Shown: piece by piece, positions 7,843 through 16,771 of the stretch | How positions within the stretch are numbered: the stretch's first letter is position 1 | How the letters are laid out: every line of letters starts with the position of its first letter | NCBI RefSeq assembly: GCF_017104715.1 | Contig: NZ_JAAGPI010000039.1 | Location: forward strand, 18,693 to 82,692 | Origin: Burkholderia sp. Ac-20365 | Lineage (GTDB): Bacteria; Pseudomonadota; Gammaproteobacteria; Burkholderiales; Burkholderiaceae | Length of the DNA stretch: 64,000 nucleotides | Direction: 5' to 3' | Translations under genes and position numbers: made by a program | Notes under the pieces: model-generated | The model's input: only the letters and a program-made list of their open reading frames with translations | Told to the model about the DNA's origin: nothing | Database searches by the model: none

Positions 7843-7909
7843 AACGTGCCGATAGCGTATCGAATTACGCGGCCTATAAGTGCCAATAAGCGCGCGTTAA
7901 ATAGATTAA

Positions 7910-7934
7910 AGGCTTCGCAGTTGCAGCGAAGCCT
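7910..7934 (-). terminator. Probable terminator of the acyl-CoA ligase
   Basis: AGGCTTCGC-n7-GCGAAGCCT, a perfect 9-bp stem, followed on the minus strand by TTAATC. It lies in the 328-bp gene-free stretch 7843-8170. The rest of that stretch is rather AT-rich and probably carries the promoter of the H-NS-like gene; nothing else is evident. Confidence 0.5.
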
Positions 7935-8170
7935 AAATACGAACCCACCAATTTCTGCCGACAGAAGGAGTCAGCGCGATTCGACAGATTGAGTGCGGCG
8001 AAAACCCGTACGGCGCGTACTGGAATTTCGCCATGAACCTTGAGAGGTCGCTTCCCTGATTTATATTGATTCTAGCATCCATTCCCGCATTCGCGCGGCA
8101 GACGCCTCACTTCGTTATGTACGGAAAGCGGCACTGGCTCTACGTTTGCGACGATCACATCATAAGCATG

Positions 8171-9823
8171 CTAGGTTTTGTGCTGTTCCTGATCGATCGC
8201 ACTCGACGACTTCACGCGCGCACGCAATTCGAATTTCTGGATCTTGCCTGTCGACGTTTTTGGTAATTCGCCGAAGAAGACCGCTTTAGGCAATTTGAAT
8301 GCGGCGAGCAATTGCCGGCAATGCGCAATGATGTCATCCGCGCTTGCTTCCATGCCTTCCTTCAGTTCGACGAATGCGCATGGCACTTCGCCCCATTTCG
8401 GATCGGGCATCGCCACCACGGCCGCAACCGACACAGCGGGATGCCGGTACAGCGCGTCCTCGATCTCGATACTCGATATGTTCTCGCCGCCGGAAATAAT
8501 GATGTCCTTGCTGCGGTCCTTGATGCGCACGTAGCCGTCTTCGGTAATGACGCCGAGGTCGCCCGTATGGAACCAGCCGCCTCGAAATGCGGCTTCCGTG
8601 GCGCGCTCGTTCTTCAGATAACCCTTCATGCAGATATTGCCGCGAAACATCAGTTCGCCGATCGTTTCGCCGTCACGCGGCACGGGTTCCAGCGTATCGG
8701 GATCGCGCACGTCGACAGCTGCCTGCAGGTGATAACGCACGCCCTGTCGCGCATTGAGCCGCGCGCGTTCGTCGTCGTCGAGCGCGTCCCACGCGTCCTG
8801 CTTTGCGCAGACGGAAGCGGGTCCGTACACCTCGGTCAATCCGTACACGTGCGTCAGATCGAAACCAATCGACTTCATGCGCGCAATGACGGCCGGCGAC
8901 GGCGCCGCGCCCGCGACCATCGTCGACACGCGGTGATCGATGCCCTCGCGCCATTCGGCGGGCGCATTCGCCAAGGCGCTTTGCACGATCGGCGCGCCGC
9001 AATAATGCGTGATGCGTTCGCTGCGAATCAGATCGAACACCAGCTTCGGATCGAATTTGCGCAGACACACGTTGACGCCCGCGCGCGCCGCGACCGTCCA
9101 CGGAAAACACCAGCCATTGCAGTGGAAAAGCGGCAGTGTCCACAGATACACCGCATGCTTCGGCATATCCCATTCGAGGATATTGCTGAGCGCATTCAGA
9201 TACGCGCCGCGATGGTGATAGACCACACCCTTCGGCTCGCCCGTCGTGCCCGACGTGTAGTTGAGCGCGATGGCGTCCCACTCGTCGGCGGGCGCCACCC
9301 ACGCGAATTGCGGATCGCCTTCCTGCAGGAACGCTTCGTAGTCAGTTGCGTTCGGGAAATGATGTTGCTCGGCGGGTAGCGCATCGCTGACGCTGACAAT
9401 GCGCAGCTGCGGCAATTCGCGCGCGGCGCGCAGCGCCAGCTCGCCGTATTCGCTGTCGACGATCAGCACTCTCGCCTCGCCATGACGCAGCATGTACAGG
9501 ATCGACGCGATATCCAGCCGCGTATTCAGCGTATTGAGCACGGCACCCGCCATCGGTACGCCGAAATGCGCTTCGATCATCGGCGGGATGTTGGGCAGAA
9601 GCGCCGCGACGGTATCGCCGCTCGCAACGCCCACGCGTTGCAGCGCGCTCGCAAGGCGCCGCGCGCGTTCGTATGTTTCGCGCCACGTGCGGCGAATGTC
9701 GCCATGCACGACGGCGAGCCGGTCGCCATAAACGTCGGCCGCCCGCGCGATGAAATCGATTGGCGTGAGCGGAACGTAATTAGCCTCGCGGCGCGCGAGC
9801 CCCGCTTCATACATATGCGTCAT
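8171..9823 (-). CDS. AMP-forming acyl-CoA synthetase
   Basis: Activates a carboxylic acid to its CoA thioester through an acyl-adenylate. The 550 residues include the P-loop-like core YTSGTTGEPKG, the A5 motif YGLTEVYGP, the hinge GWFHTGDLG and the C-terminal catalytic Lys motif PKTSTGKIQK. The central segment LPLFHCNGWCFPW is typical of the medium-chain/3-methylmercaptopropionate (DmdB-like) group. ATG at 9823 follows GGAGGAGA; the longer upstream frame is less likely. It is monocistronic and no substrate can be fixed from neighbours. Confidence 0.9.
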   Translation of the reverse strand: MTHMYEAGLARREANYVPLTPIDFIARAADVYGDRLAVVHGDIRRTWRETYERARRLASALQRVGVASGDTVAALLPNIPPMIEAHFGVPMAGAVLNTLNTRLDIASILYMLRHGEARVLIVDSEYGELALRAARELPQLRIVSVSDALPAEQHHFPNATDYEAFLQEGDPQFAWVAPADEWDAIALNYTSGTTGEPKGVVYHHRGAYLNALSNILEWDMPKHAVYLWTLPLFHCNGWCFPWTVAARAGVNVCLRKFDPKLVFDLIRSERITHYCGAPIVQSALANAPAEWREGIDHRVSTMVAGAAPSPAVIARMKSIGFDLTHVYGLTEVYGPASVCAKQDAWDALDDDERARLNARQGVRYHLQAAVDVRDPDTLEPVPRDGETIGELMFRGNICMKGYLKNERATEAAFRGGWFHTGDLGVITEDGYVRIKDRSKDIIISGGENISSIEIEDALYRHPAVSVAAVVAMPDPKWGEVPCAFVELKEGMEASADDIIAHCRQLLAAFKLPKAVFFGELPKTSTGKIQKFELRARVKSSSAIDQEQHKT

Positions 9824-10074
9824 GGCTGTGTCTCCTCCAGAGCGTGTGGATGCGTCGATTGAATTATTTTCTGGAAATGGGTGATGCACCTTGATCCAGA
9901 GCGCGGCGAGCGCAATGGAATGTAGTGCCGGAACGTGAAATTATTTGTGCGAAGCCGCACCGCAACATGGAACGCTGAACGAAGCGCGTCGCAAAGCGCG
10001 GCAACCGCGTCGAACGCGGCACGCGCGCGCAAACGGATATCGGGCAACGCCCTTAGAACATCGCGCCTGAAGGC

Positions 10075-10383
10075 TCAGACGCGCGGCAGATCGTCGATGA
10101 ATTTTTCGATGTGGCCGTCCGGCACGTCGGTATCGATTCCGTCGTGACCGTCGGTGTGAGAAACCGTCTTGATCTTGGGGCCCAGCAGATTCATGCCGCC
10201 CAGCGTGAAGAGCGACCACACGGCATTGCCCGCGTGAATAGCCGTCACGACGTCGGCGACGTCGACGATCTCGTGCGGCGAAAGCCATTCATTCGTTTTT
10301 GGATTGACGAGAGCCCAACGGACGTGGGTGACGCGGTCAGTCGTAGGGTTAATGCGTACGGCATCGATAGCATAGGTTGCCAT
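10075..10383 (-). CDS. Small conserved protein, DUF3892-like
   Basis: 102 residues, no signal peptide or membrane segment. It starts MATYAIDAVRINPTTDRVTH and continues with RWALVNPKTNEW, resembling the DUF3892 group of short beta-rich proteins found widely in Burkholderia. The start has a strong GGAGGT. It is isolated between the acyl-CoA ligase and a DUF72 gene. Function unknown; the family link is from memory of sequence character rather than a search. Confidence 0.65.
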   Translation of the reverse strand: MATYAIDAVRINPTTDRVTHVRWALVNPKTNEWLSPHEIVDVADVVTAIHAGNAVWSLFTLGGMNLLGPKIKTVSHTDGHDGIDTDVPDGHIEKFIDDLPRV

Positions 10384-10776
10384 TTCCACCTCCATCGTCG
10401 TCACCCAGGCATCGTAGCACTTATGTCTGGTTACACGAAGCGCACGCGTAACATCGGCGCGGACGCGAATGCGCACGGAAAACCGCTAGCCGAAACCGCA
10501 ATGAATCGCGGATGGACCCATTCGAAGGCCAGTGCTCCGCTGCACGGCAACTGCCCGGATGTACTCTGCGGCGCCGACCGCCGCGTGACAGCCACAGTGC
10601 GTGGAATGACTGCATCTTCGAATGGCTTCCACTTTCTATAACGGTCGTGCGCAAATTCTTCTTAACGCGGGTTTGCACCAATGCGGCGCGGCGCACACAT
10701 CGGCCCGCGCCGCCCGTCTATGCGGTGCATGCACATGCAGTACGATGGCCGCACTGACCTGCACGGAAGACACACC
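10384..10776. other. Gene-free stretch
   Basis: The 393 bp between the DUF3892-like gene and the DUF72 gene contain no open frame with a ribosome site or family likeness. The promoters of the two divergent genes must lie here. No repeat or hairpin stood out. Confidence 0.6.
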
Positions 10777-11676
10777 ATGTCGATCGAAGTCGGGACGGCG
10801 TCATGGACGGACGCCACGCTCATCAAATCCGGCCGCTTTTATCCGAAGGGCTGCACGAGCGCCGAAGCGCGCCTGCGTTTCTATTCGAGCCAGTTTCCGA
10901 TGGTCGAAGTCGACGCGTCTTACTACGCGATGCCCAATGCCGCGACGAGCGCGCAATGGGCCGAGCGCACGCCGCAGCACTTCACGTTCAACGTCAAGGC
11001 ATTCCGGCTCTTCACCGGGCATCAGACCGAGCGCAAGTTCTTTCCGTCCGACATTCAGGCGCTGCTTCCGCAGAACGACAAACGCAACCTGTACTACCGC
11101 GACGTACCGCCCGATATCGTCGACGAAATGTGGCGGCGCTTCTTCGAAGCGCTCGAACCACTGCGCGTAGCAGGCAAGCTCGGCGCGGTGCTGTTCCAGT
11201 TCGCCCCGTGGATCTCGACCGCGCCGCGCGACATCGCGCACGTGCGGCATTGCGCGGACCGGATGTCGCCGTATCTGACGGCATTCGAATTCCGCAATGC
11301 CAGCTGGCTTGACGACAGGCACCGCGAATCGACGCTCGCATTCGAACGCGAGCACGGCCTCGTGCACGTGATCATGGATGCCCCCGAAGGCGTACCGAAC
11401 CGCGCGCACACCGTTTGGGAAGCGACCTCGCCCGAACTCGCGATCGTGCGGCTGCACGGGCGCAATGCGCAGACCTGGAGCGGCAGCACGACGGCAGCCG
11501 GCCGTTTTAATTACGACTACACGGAACGCGAGCTGGAAGAGATTGCGGCACCGGTGCGCGAGATCGCGAAACGCGCGGGCCGCACGCATGTGATCTTCAA
11601 CAACTGCTTTGAAGACGCCGCACAACGCAACGCGCATTCAATGATCCGCATACTTCAGCAAGAGCGCTTTGCGTAA
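10777..11676 (+). CDS. DUF72 family TIM-barrel protein
   Basis: 299 residues of the YecE/DUF72 family. It opens with the family start EVGTASWTDATL, has SSQFPMVEVDASYYAMP (about 36-52), FNVKAFRLFTGH, and AFEFRNASW near residue 175. These proteins have a TIM-barrel-like fold and unknown biochemical role. ATG at 10777 has GGAAG upstream; the longer frame from 10681 lacks that. The gene is followed by a PhoD-like phosphatase 137 bp downstream, probably under a separate promoter. Confidence 0.9.
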   Translation: MSIEVGTASWTDATLIKSGRFYPKGCTSAEARLRFYSSQFPMVEVDASYYAMPNAATSAQWAERTPQHFTFNVKAFRLFTGHQTERKFFPSDIQALLPQNDKRNLYYRDVPPDIVDEMWRRFFEALEPLRVAGKLGAVLFQFAPWISTAPRDIAHVRHCADRMSPYLTAFEFRNASWLDDRHRESTLAFEREHGLVHVIMDAPEGVPNRAHTVWEATSPELAIVRLHGRNAQTWSGSTTAAGRFNYDYTERELEEIAAPVREIAKRAGRTHVIFNNCFEDAAQRNAHSMIRILQQERFA

Positions 11677-11813
11677 AGCCGTCGTGTCGCCAATCGTTAA
11701 ACGGGCAATCCACTAAAGCAATTTCCTTTTGCAATTCAGTTTGCATCGACTAGCCTCGTCTTATTCAAACCCAACAAATAGCTTTCATAAGACGAAAAAG
11801 ACGAGGGACATCG

Positions 11814-13277
11814 ATGCTACTGACGGCTTATGTGCAGGCCAGCAAGCCGGGCCTGTTGCAATTGTGGGTTGGCATATTCGGCGTGGCTGCGCCGCCCGTG
11901 CCGCAGGTTTCCATCGACCGGCAGGCGGCCGTGCCGCTCGATCCGCCCGCGTTCTTTCCTATCCGCGATTTCAGCGTCGACGACGCCGGCCAGGCGATCA
12001 ATCATCAATGCGTGCTGCGCTTTGCGGTGCCGGAAGAATCGCGTCCGCGTCAGATTCGTATCGACGCGGGCGGCGAGCAGTTCGAATTCGCGAGCACGTC
12101 ATTACCCAAAGAAGTGCCGACGCTGATGGACGGCAGCTTCAACATCCTGCTGTCGTCGTGCTATTCGCAGCCGGAAGATATGGACGGGCTGCTCGGCACG
12201 ATCGTCTCGCAGATCAAGGTGCAACCGCATCTGACCGTGCTTGCGGGCGATCAGGTGTACCTCGATCTCCCTCTCACGCAGCGCGTGCCCGATCAGAACC
12301 CCGACCGCGCGCGGCTGCTGGCCAACAAGTACTACCTCAACTGGCTCTCGGCTGCGCTGCGCGTGCCGGGGTTGCAATCGGTGCTGGAGCGCGCGCCCGT
12401 CGTGTGCATTCCCGACGATCACGAGTTCTGGAACAACTACCCGTTCGCGCAAAAGCAGTTGCCCGATACGTGGACGGACGCGTCGCGCCACTTGCTCGGC
12501 GACACGGCGCGCGCACTGTACGAGGACTACCAGATCGGCGGCGCGCCGGGCGGCGCAGGCGGCGCAATCCGGCTCGACGTCGAGCCGTTGAAGATGCTGT
12601 TCGTCGATATGCGCTGCGACCGCGACAGCACGTTCAAATCGCTGATGGGTCCCAAAGCCGTCGCCGCGATGCAGACATGGGAACAGGATCTCGTCAACGC
12701 GCACGCTGCAGGGCAACCCGTGGTCGGCCTGCTCGCCTCTGGCCAGGCGCTTTTCATCGATCCGCCCGAAAGCAACTGGCGCAAGAAAACCTTCGACGCC
12801 GAAATGCCGAACTACGCGCAATTCGACGTGCTGCAGGCCACGCTCGGCCGTCTCGCCGATAACGGCATTCCCATCGCCTACATGACGGGCGACGTGCATT
12901 GGGGGCGCGTCGCATCGGGCCACGATCTGCAGACGGACACCACGCTCTATGAAGTCATTGCATCGCCGTCGCGACTGATACGCACGCCCTTTCTCGACAC
13001 CGCAAAAGAAACGGCCAATTCGGTCAAAGGCATCTTTGGTGGCGGCACTGCATGGCCGCGCCATGCCGATCCTGAAGATGTGCCCGACCGCTTCGGAGTA
13101 AATCACCGCTTCGCGCTCAAGCAGGAATTCGGCCAGCGCGGCGATCAGGTTGCGATTCTGTCGTTCACGCGCGTGGGCAGCGGCGTCGATATGCAGGTGA
13201 CGTACTACGGCATTTCCAGCGACAAGGCACTTTCACAATCGGTATCCACGACGCGCTTCGAACTGCGCGCGCGTTAA
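11814..13277 (+). CDS. PhoD-like metallophosphoesterase
   Basis: 487 residues with the binuclear-metal phosphoesterase motifs LSSCY (about 111), VLAGDQVYLD (about 142), IPDDHEFWNN (about 199) and TGDVHWGRV (about 360). These match the alkaline phosphatase D-like superfamily, whose members act on phosphodiesters or phosphomonoesters. Unlike classic PhoD it has no Tat or Sec signal, so it is probably cytoplasmic. The leader AAAAAGACGAGG just ahead of the ATG is repeated ahead of the next gene, which starts 22 bp after the stop; the two form an operon. Substrate unknown. Confidence 0.82.
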   Translation: MLLTAYVQASKPGLLQLWVGIFGVAAPPVPQVSIDRQAAVPLDPPAFFPIRDFSVDDAGQAINHQCVLRFAVPEESRPRQIRIDAGGEQFEFASTSLPKEVPTLMDGSFNILLSSCYSQPEDMDGLLGTIVSQIKVQPHLTVLAGDQVYLDLPLTQRVPDQNPDRARLLANKYYLNWLSAALRVPGLQSVLERAPVVCIPDDHEFWNNYPFAQKQLPDTWTDASRHLLGDTARALYEDYQIGGAPGGAGGAIRLDVEPLKMLFVDMRCDRDSTFKSLMGPKAVAAMQTWEQDLVNAHAAGQPVVGLLASGQALFIDPPESNWRKKTFDAEMPNYAQFDVLQATLGRLADNGIPIAYMTGDVHWGRVASGHDLQTDTTLYEVIASPSRLIRTPFLDTAKETANSVKGIFGGGTAWPRHADPEDVPDRFGVNHRFALKQEFGQRGDQVAILSFTRVGSGVDMQVTYYGISSDKALSQSVSTTRFELRAR

Positions 13278-13299
13278 CTAAAAAAGACGAGGCAAGCAC

Positions 13300-14109
13300 A
13301 TGCTGAAGATCGTACGGTCGACGACCACACAGTCGAATCCGCAGTTCGCCCAGTTCGAGCGCAAGGACGGCGAGAGCAATACCGAATGGGGCGAACGCGC
13401 GGTGCTCGACATGAACGCGGGCGGCCCCGATGAGTGGACCTATGTCGTGCTGCTCGGCGGCAGCGATACGCTGGCGTTTCGCGTGCGCGTCGCGCAATCT
13501 CACTTGCGGCACGACATGTTGCCGTCGTTCTGGTCCGAATCGATTCTCGTGCGCCTCTCGGGCGCGACGCTCAGGAAGGCGCAAGCATTGCACGTTCCGC
13601 TACATCAGCCTGAAGGGCCCGCGTTTGCGGCGCGCGTGAATGGTGTGGTCGCACGTCCGTTGACGGACTTCGACGATACGGCGCGCTATCCGAACATCGC
13701 GGTCATCGCGTTGCCCGTTGCGCAGGACAAGGTCGTCGCGAAGGTAGCGGACTTCGAGCAGTCGCGCGCGACGCTCGATGCGCTCGAACACGTGCTGCGC
13801 TGGCTTGCCTATGCGTGGGGCGCGGCGCGCACGCCGAATCCACTGCACGACAACTACGGCTTGCCGTCGACATGCATGATCGAAACCGTTTGTGCGGCTG
13901 CGAATTTCGATCTGACGCCTGGGCTCGAATCGCGGGCGTCGTGCCCCGAAGCGATCTGGGCGGCGACGAATTACTGGCACGAGTACTTCGAGAAGTTCAA
14001 CGGACGCGAGCCGATAGGGCGCTATTACACGCCGCACACGTACCCGATCGTCGAACCGTCCGCGCCTGCGCCTGCGGCACCCGCGCCGAAGCGCAAATCG
14101 AAGAAATAA
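13300..14109 (+). CDS. Unknown protein coupled to the PhoD-like phosphatase
   Basis: 269 residues, not recognised. No signal peptide or membrane helix is visible. The body is mixed alpha/beta with many Asp, Glu and Trp. The C-terminus is an Ala-Pro linker ending in a basic KRKSKK tail. It starts 22 bp after the phosphatase stop and shares the leader AAAAAGACGAGG, so the two are probably made in step and act together. It converges with the penicillin-binding protein gene, only 8 bp away. A substrate-handling or structural partner is possible, but no function can be assigned. Confidence 0.75.
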   Translation: MLKIVRSTTTQSNPQFAQFERKDGESNTEWGERAVLDMNAGGPDEWTYVVLLGGSDTLAFRVRVAQSHLRHDMLPSFWSESILVRLSGATLRKAQALHVPLHQPEGPAFAARVNGVVARPLTDFDDTARYPNIAVIALPVAQDKVVAKVADFEQSRATLDALEHVLRWLAYAWGAARTPNPLHDNYGLPSTCMIETVCAAANFDLTPGLESRASCPEAIWAATNYWHEYFEKFNGREPIGRYYTPHTYPIVEPSAPAPAAPAPKRKSKK

Positions 14110-14117
14110 GCTTCAGT

Positions 14118-16598
14118 TCAAGGCTGTGAAGCGGGCGCGCTGGCGGGGCTTGCGGCGGGTGCCGAGGCAAACGCAGGCGCTTGCACGCCGCCATTGACGG
14201 CTGCAGGCGCGCTCGCCGCAGCCGCTGCACTTGCGTCACCCGGCGACGGCAGAATGGGCGGCTGCGATGCGGGCGCAATGATCTGCGGCGGCTCGGCATC
14301 CGTCGGTGCCGAAGCCTCTGCAACGGGCGACGCGCTCTCCACCACGGGCGCCGCGGGCACTGGACGCGGCTTCGGCCGCGGTGCAGGCGCCGGCGTCTCC
14401 GTCTTCGCCGACGACGGGAACAGGTACGCCATCCACGCGCGCAGCTTCATACGCAACGTATCGAACATGCCCGGCGGCGGCTCTTCCGCGAACTTCACAC
14501 GCGGATCAACGATGCGCGAGCGCAGCGAACGCTGGAAGAAGTCGCCGACGATCGGCAACGCGCTATGCGCGCCCTGCCCCCAGTAGTCGCTGCGCAGCGT
14601 GACGCGGCTGTCGTTGAAACCGACCCACGCGCCCGCGACGAGTTGCGGATGCATCAGGATGAACCAGCCGTCCGCATTGTCCTGCGTCGTGCCCGTCTTG
14701 CCCGCGACGTCGGCGCGAATGCCGAAGCGCGTGCGAATGGCCGAACCCGTACCCTTGTTGACCACCGAACGCATCACATCGAGCAGCGTTTGCGCGCTGG
14801 CAATCGGCATCACGCGATCGGGGCGCGACGGCTGGAATTCGGCGAGCACTTCGCCCTTGCGGTCTTCGATACGCGTGACGAGCATCGGCGCGACATACGC
14901 GCCTTCGTTCGCGATCGTGCCGTACGACGACACCATTTCCTTCAGCGAGACAGGGCTCGTGCCCAACGCGAGCGAAGGCACGGCGTCGAGCTGGCTTTCG
15001 CGCACGCCCATCGCGCGCGCAAGCCGCGCGACCTTTGCGGGTCCGACCGATTCCATCAGTTGCGCGGTGATGCGGTTGCGCGAATACGCGAGGCCGTCGC
15101 GCAACGTGATCGGACGGCCGCTCGGCGCGTCTTCGTCGCTCGGACGCCAGATTTCGCCGCCTGCCAGCGGGATTTCGACCGCCTGATCGGGGTAAGTGTC
15201 CTCGGGCTTCGCGCCTTGCTCGAAGGCTGCGCCATATACAAAAGGCTTGAACGTCGAGCCCGGCTGACGGCGCGCCTGCGACACGTGATCGTACTGATCC
15301 TGCGTAAAGTCGCGGCTGCCGACCCACGCCTTGATCTCGCCCGTACGCGGGTCCATCGCAACGAACGCAGCCTGCACACGCGTCTTGCTGTCGCACAGCG
15401 CCTTCATGAACGCGCGATCCGCCGACAGATGCTTGAGCGCATCTTCATCGCTCATGCCGGAGTCTTTTGCGCTGTGATACTCAGGCGTCTCACGGATGAA
15501 CGCGTCGAACACATCCTTGTGACCGGTGCATCCGCCGCGCGCATTCCACGCTGCATTTGCAATCGACTGCAACTGGTTGCCCTGGAAGGTCAGCGCCTGG
15601 GTCGCCATCGTTTGCAGGCGCGCATCGATGGTCGTGCGTACGACGAGGCCGTCGGAATAGATGTTGTAGTCGTTCGCATCGGCCCACGCGATCAGCCACT
15701 TCTTCAATTGCTGCGCGAAATGCGGCGCGGGGCCGGGCGGCTCCATCTGACGCTCGAAATCGACGCGCAGCGGCCGCGCCTTGAGCGAATTGAATTGCAC
15801 TTGCGTGAGGCGCCCGTATTTCACCATTTGCCCAAGCACGGTATTGCGCCGGTCCAGCGCACGCTCGGGATTGATCACCGGGTTGTAGTAACTGTTGCCC
15901 TTCAGCATGCCGATCAGCGTCGCGCTTTCGAGCACGGTGAGATTGTCGGCGGATTTGTCGAAATAGGTGCGCGCCGCCATTTCGATGCCGTACGCGTTGT
16001 ACAGGAACGGCACCGTATTCAGATACGTTTCGAGAATCTCGCTCTTCGTATAGACGGCTTCGATCTTGAAGGCGGTGATTGCTTCCTTGATCTTGCGCGT
16101 GAGCGTCGGCGCGCGGCCGATATCGTCGGGATAGAGATTGCGTGCCAGCTGCTGCGTAATCGTCGAGCCACCCTGGCGGTCGCCCGAAAACGTGTGCAGG
16201 GCCGCGCCCGCCGTGCGTTTGAAGTCGATGCCGTGGTGCTCGTAGAAGCGGTGGTCTTCGGTGGAGATTAGTGCATCGACGACGTGCGGCGAGATGTCGG
16301 AGAGCTTCATCCACACGCGGTTGGTCGGCTTGAACTCGGCAAGCAGCTTGCCGTCGGCCGAATAGATCTGCGCGGGCTGCTCGATTTTCGCCTTGCGAAT
16401 ATCGCCGATGCCTGGCGTGAACGGAATCAGGATCAGTACATACAGCAGAACGAGCGCGGGAACCGCGACGGCCGTCAAACCCACGCCGCGCCACGTCGGG
16501 TGGCGCAAACGTTGCACCACGCGCATGACGGGCGGTTTGGCAAGGGCCCAAGCCCAGACGGATATTTCCCGGAGAAACGACAGTATCGACTGTCTCAC
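14118..16598 (-). CDS. Class A penicillin-binding protein (glycosyltransferase/transpeptidase)
   Basis: Bifunctional cell-wall synthase: it polymerises lipid II and cross-links stems in the periplasm. Order: short cytoplasmic part, one membrane helix (GLTAVAVPALVLLYVLILIPF), GT51 domain with STEDHRFYEHHG and GGSTITQQLARNLY, then the transpeptidase with the Ser nucleophile in PGSTFKPF, SRN in AYSRNRI and KTGT in VAGKTGTTQ. The C-terminal 90 residues form a Pro/Ala/Ser-rich tail unlikely to be folded. It looks like PBP1a/PBP1c-type rather than PBP1b. The start is uncertain: GTG at 16598 is proposed; TTG at 16637 or ATG at 16526 are alternatives, none with a good ribosome site. Confidence 0.92.
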   Translation of the reverse strand: MRQSILSFLREISVWAWALAKPPVMRVVQRLRHPTWRGVGLTAVAVPALVLLYVLILIPFTPGIGDIRKAKIEQPAQIYSADGKLLAEFKPTNRVWMKLSDISPHVVDALISTEDHRFYEHHGIDFKRTAGAALHTFSGDRQGGSTITQQLARNLYPDDIGRAPTLTRKIKEAITAFKIEAVYTKSEILETYLNTVPFLYNAYGIEMAARTYFDKSADNLTVLESATLIGMLKGNSYYNPVINPERALDRRNTVLGQMVKYGRLTQVQFNSLKARPLRVDFERQMEPPGPAPHFAQQLKKWLIAWADANDYNIYSDGLVVRTTIDARLQTMATQALTFQGNQLQSIANAAWNARGGCTGHKDVFDAFIRETPEYHSAKDSGMSDEDALKHLSADRAFMKALCDSKTRVQAAFVAMDPRTGEIKAWVGSRDFTQDQYDHVSQARRQPGSTFKPFVYGAAFEQGAKPEDTYPDQAVEIPLAGGEIWRPSDEDAPSGRPITLRDGLAYSRNRITAQLMESVGPAKVARLARAMGVRESQLDAVPSLALGTSPVSLKEMVSSYGTIANEGAYVAPMLVTRIEDRKGEVLAEFQPSRPDRVMPIASAQTLLDVMRSVVNKGTGSAIRTRFGIRADVAGKTGTTQDNADGWFILMHPQLVAGAWVGFNDSRVTLRSDYWGQGAHSALPIVGDFFQRSLRSRIVDPRVKFAEEPPPGMFDTLRMKLRAWMAYLFPSSAKTETPAPAPRPKPRPVPAAPVVESASPVAEASAPTDAEPPQIIAPASQPPILPSPGDASAAAAASAPAAVNGGVQAPAFASAPAASPASAPASQP

Positions 16599-16700
16599 GC
16601 TAACGCACCATCGGCAGAAAAGGCTGCATCCTACCAAAACAGCGCGGACGTCCTGACGTTTTGCAAGAATTGGCAGCGCGCGCTGTGACGCCTGGCGCTG

Positions 16701-16751
16701 GAAAAGACATCGGCCGAACCGCGCCGCTTGCGCGGGCAGGTTCGGCCGATG
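16701..16751 (-). terminator. Terminator after the sodium-solute symporter gene
   Basis: A perfect 13-bp inverted repeat, CATCGGCCGAACC (16708-16720) with its complement at 16739-16751, followed on the minus strand by GTCTTTTCC. It lies directly after the symporter stop. Confidence 0.85.
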
Positions 16752-16771
16752 CGTTCAGCTAAAGCTTGAAA

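Noticed and set aside
14181..16271. A 696-codon plus-strand frame
   Set aside because: It is antisense to the penicillin-binding protein, whose motifs are unmistakable. High GC creates such long antisense frames.
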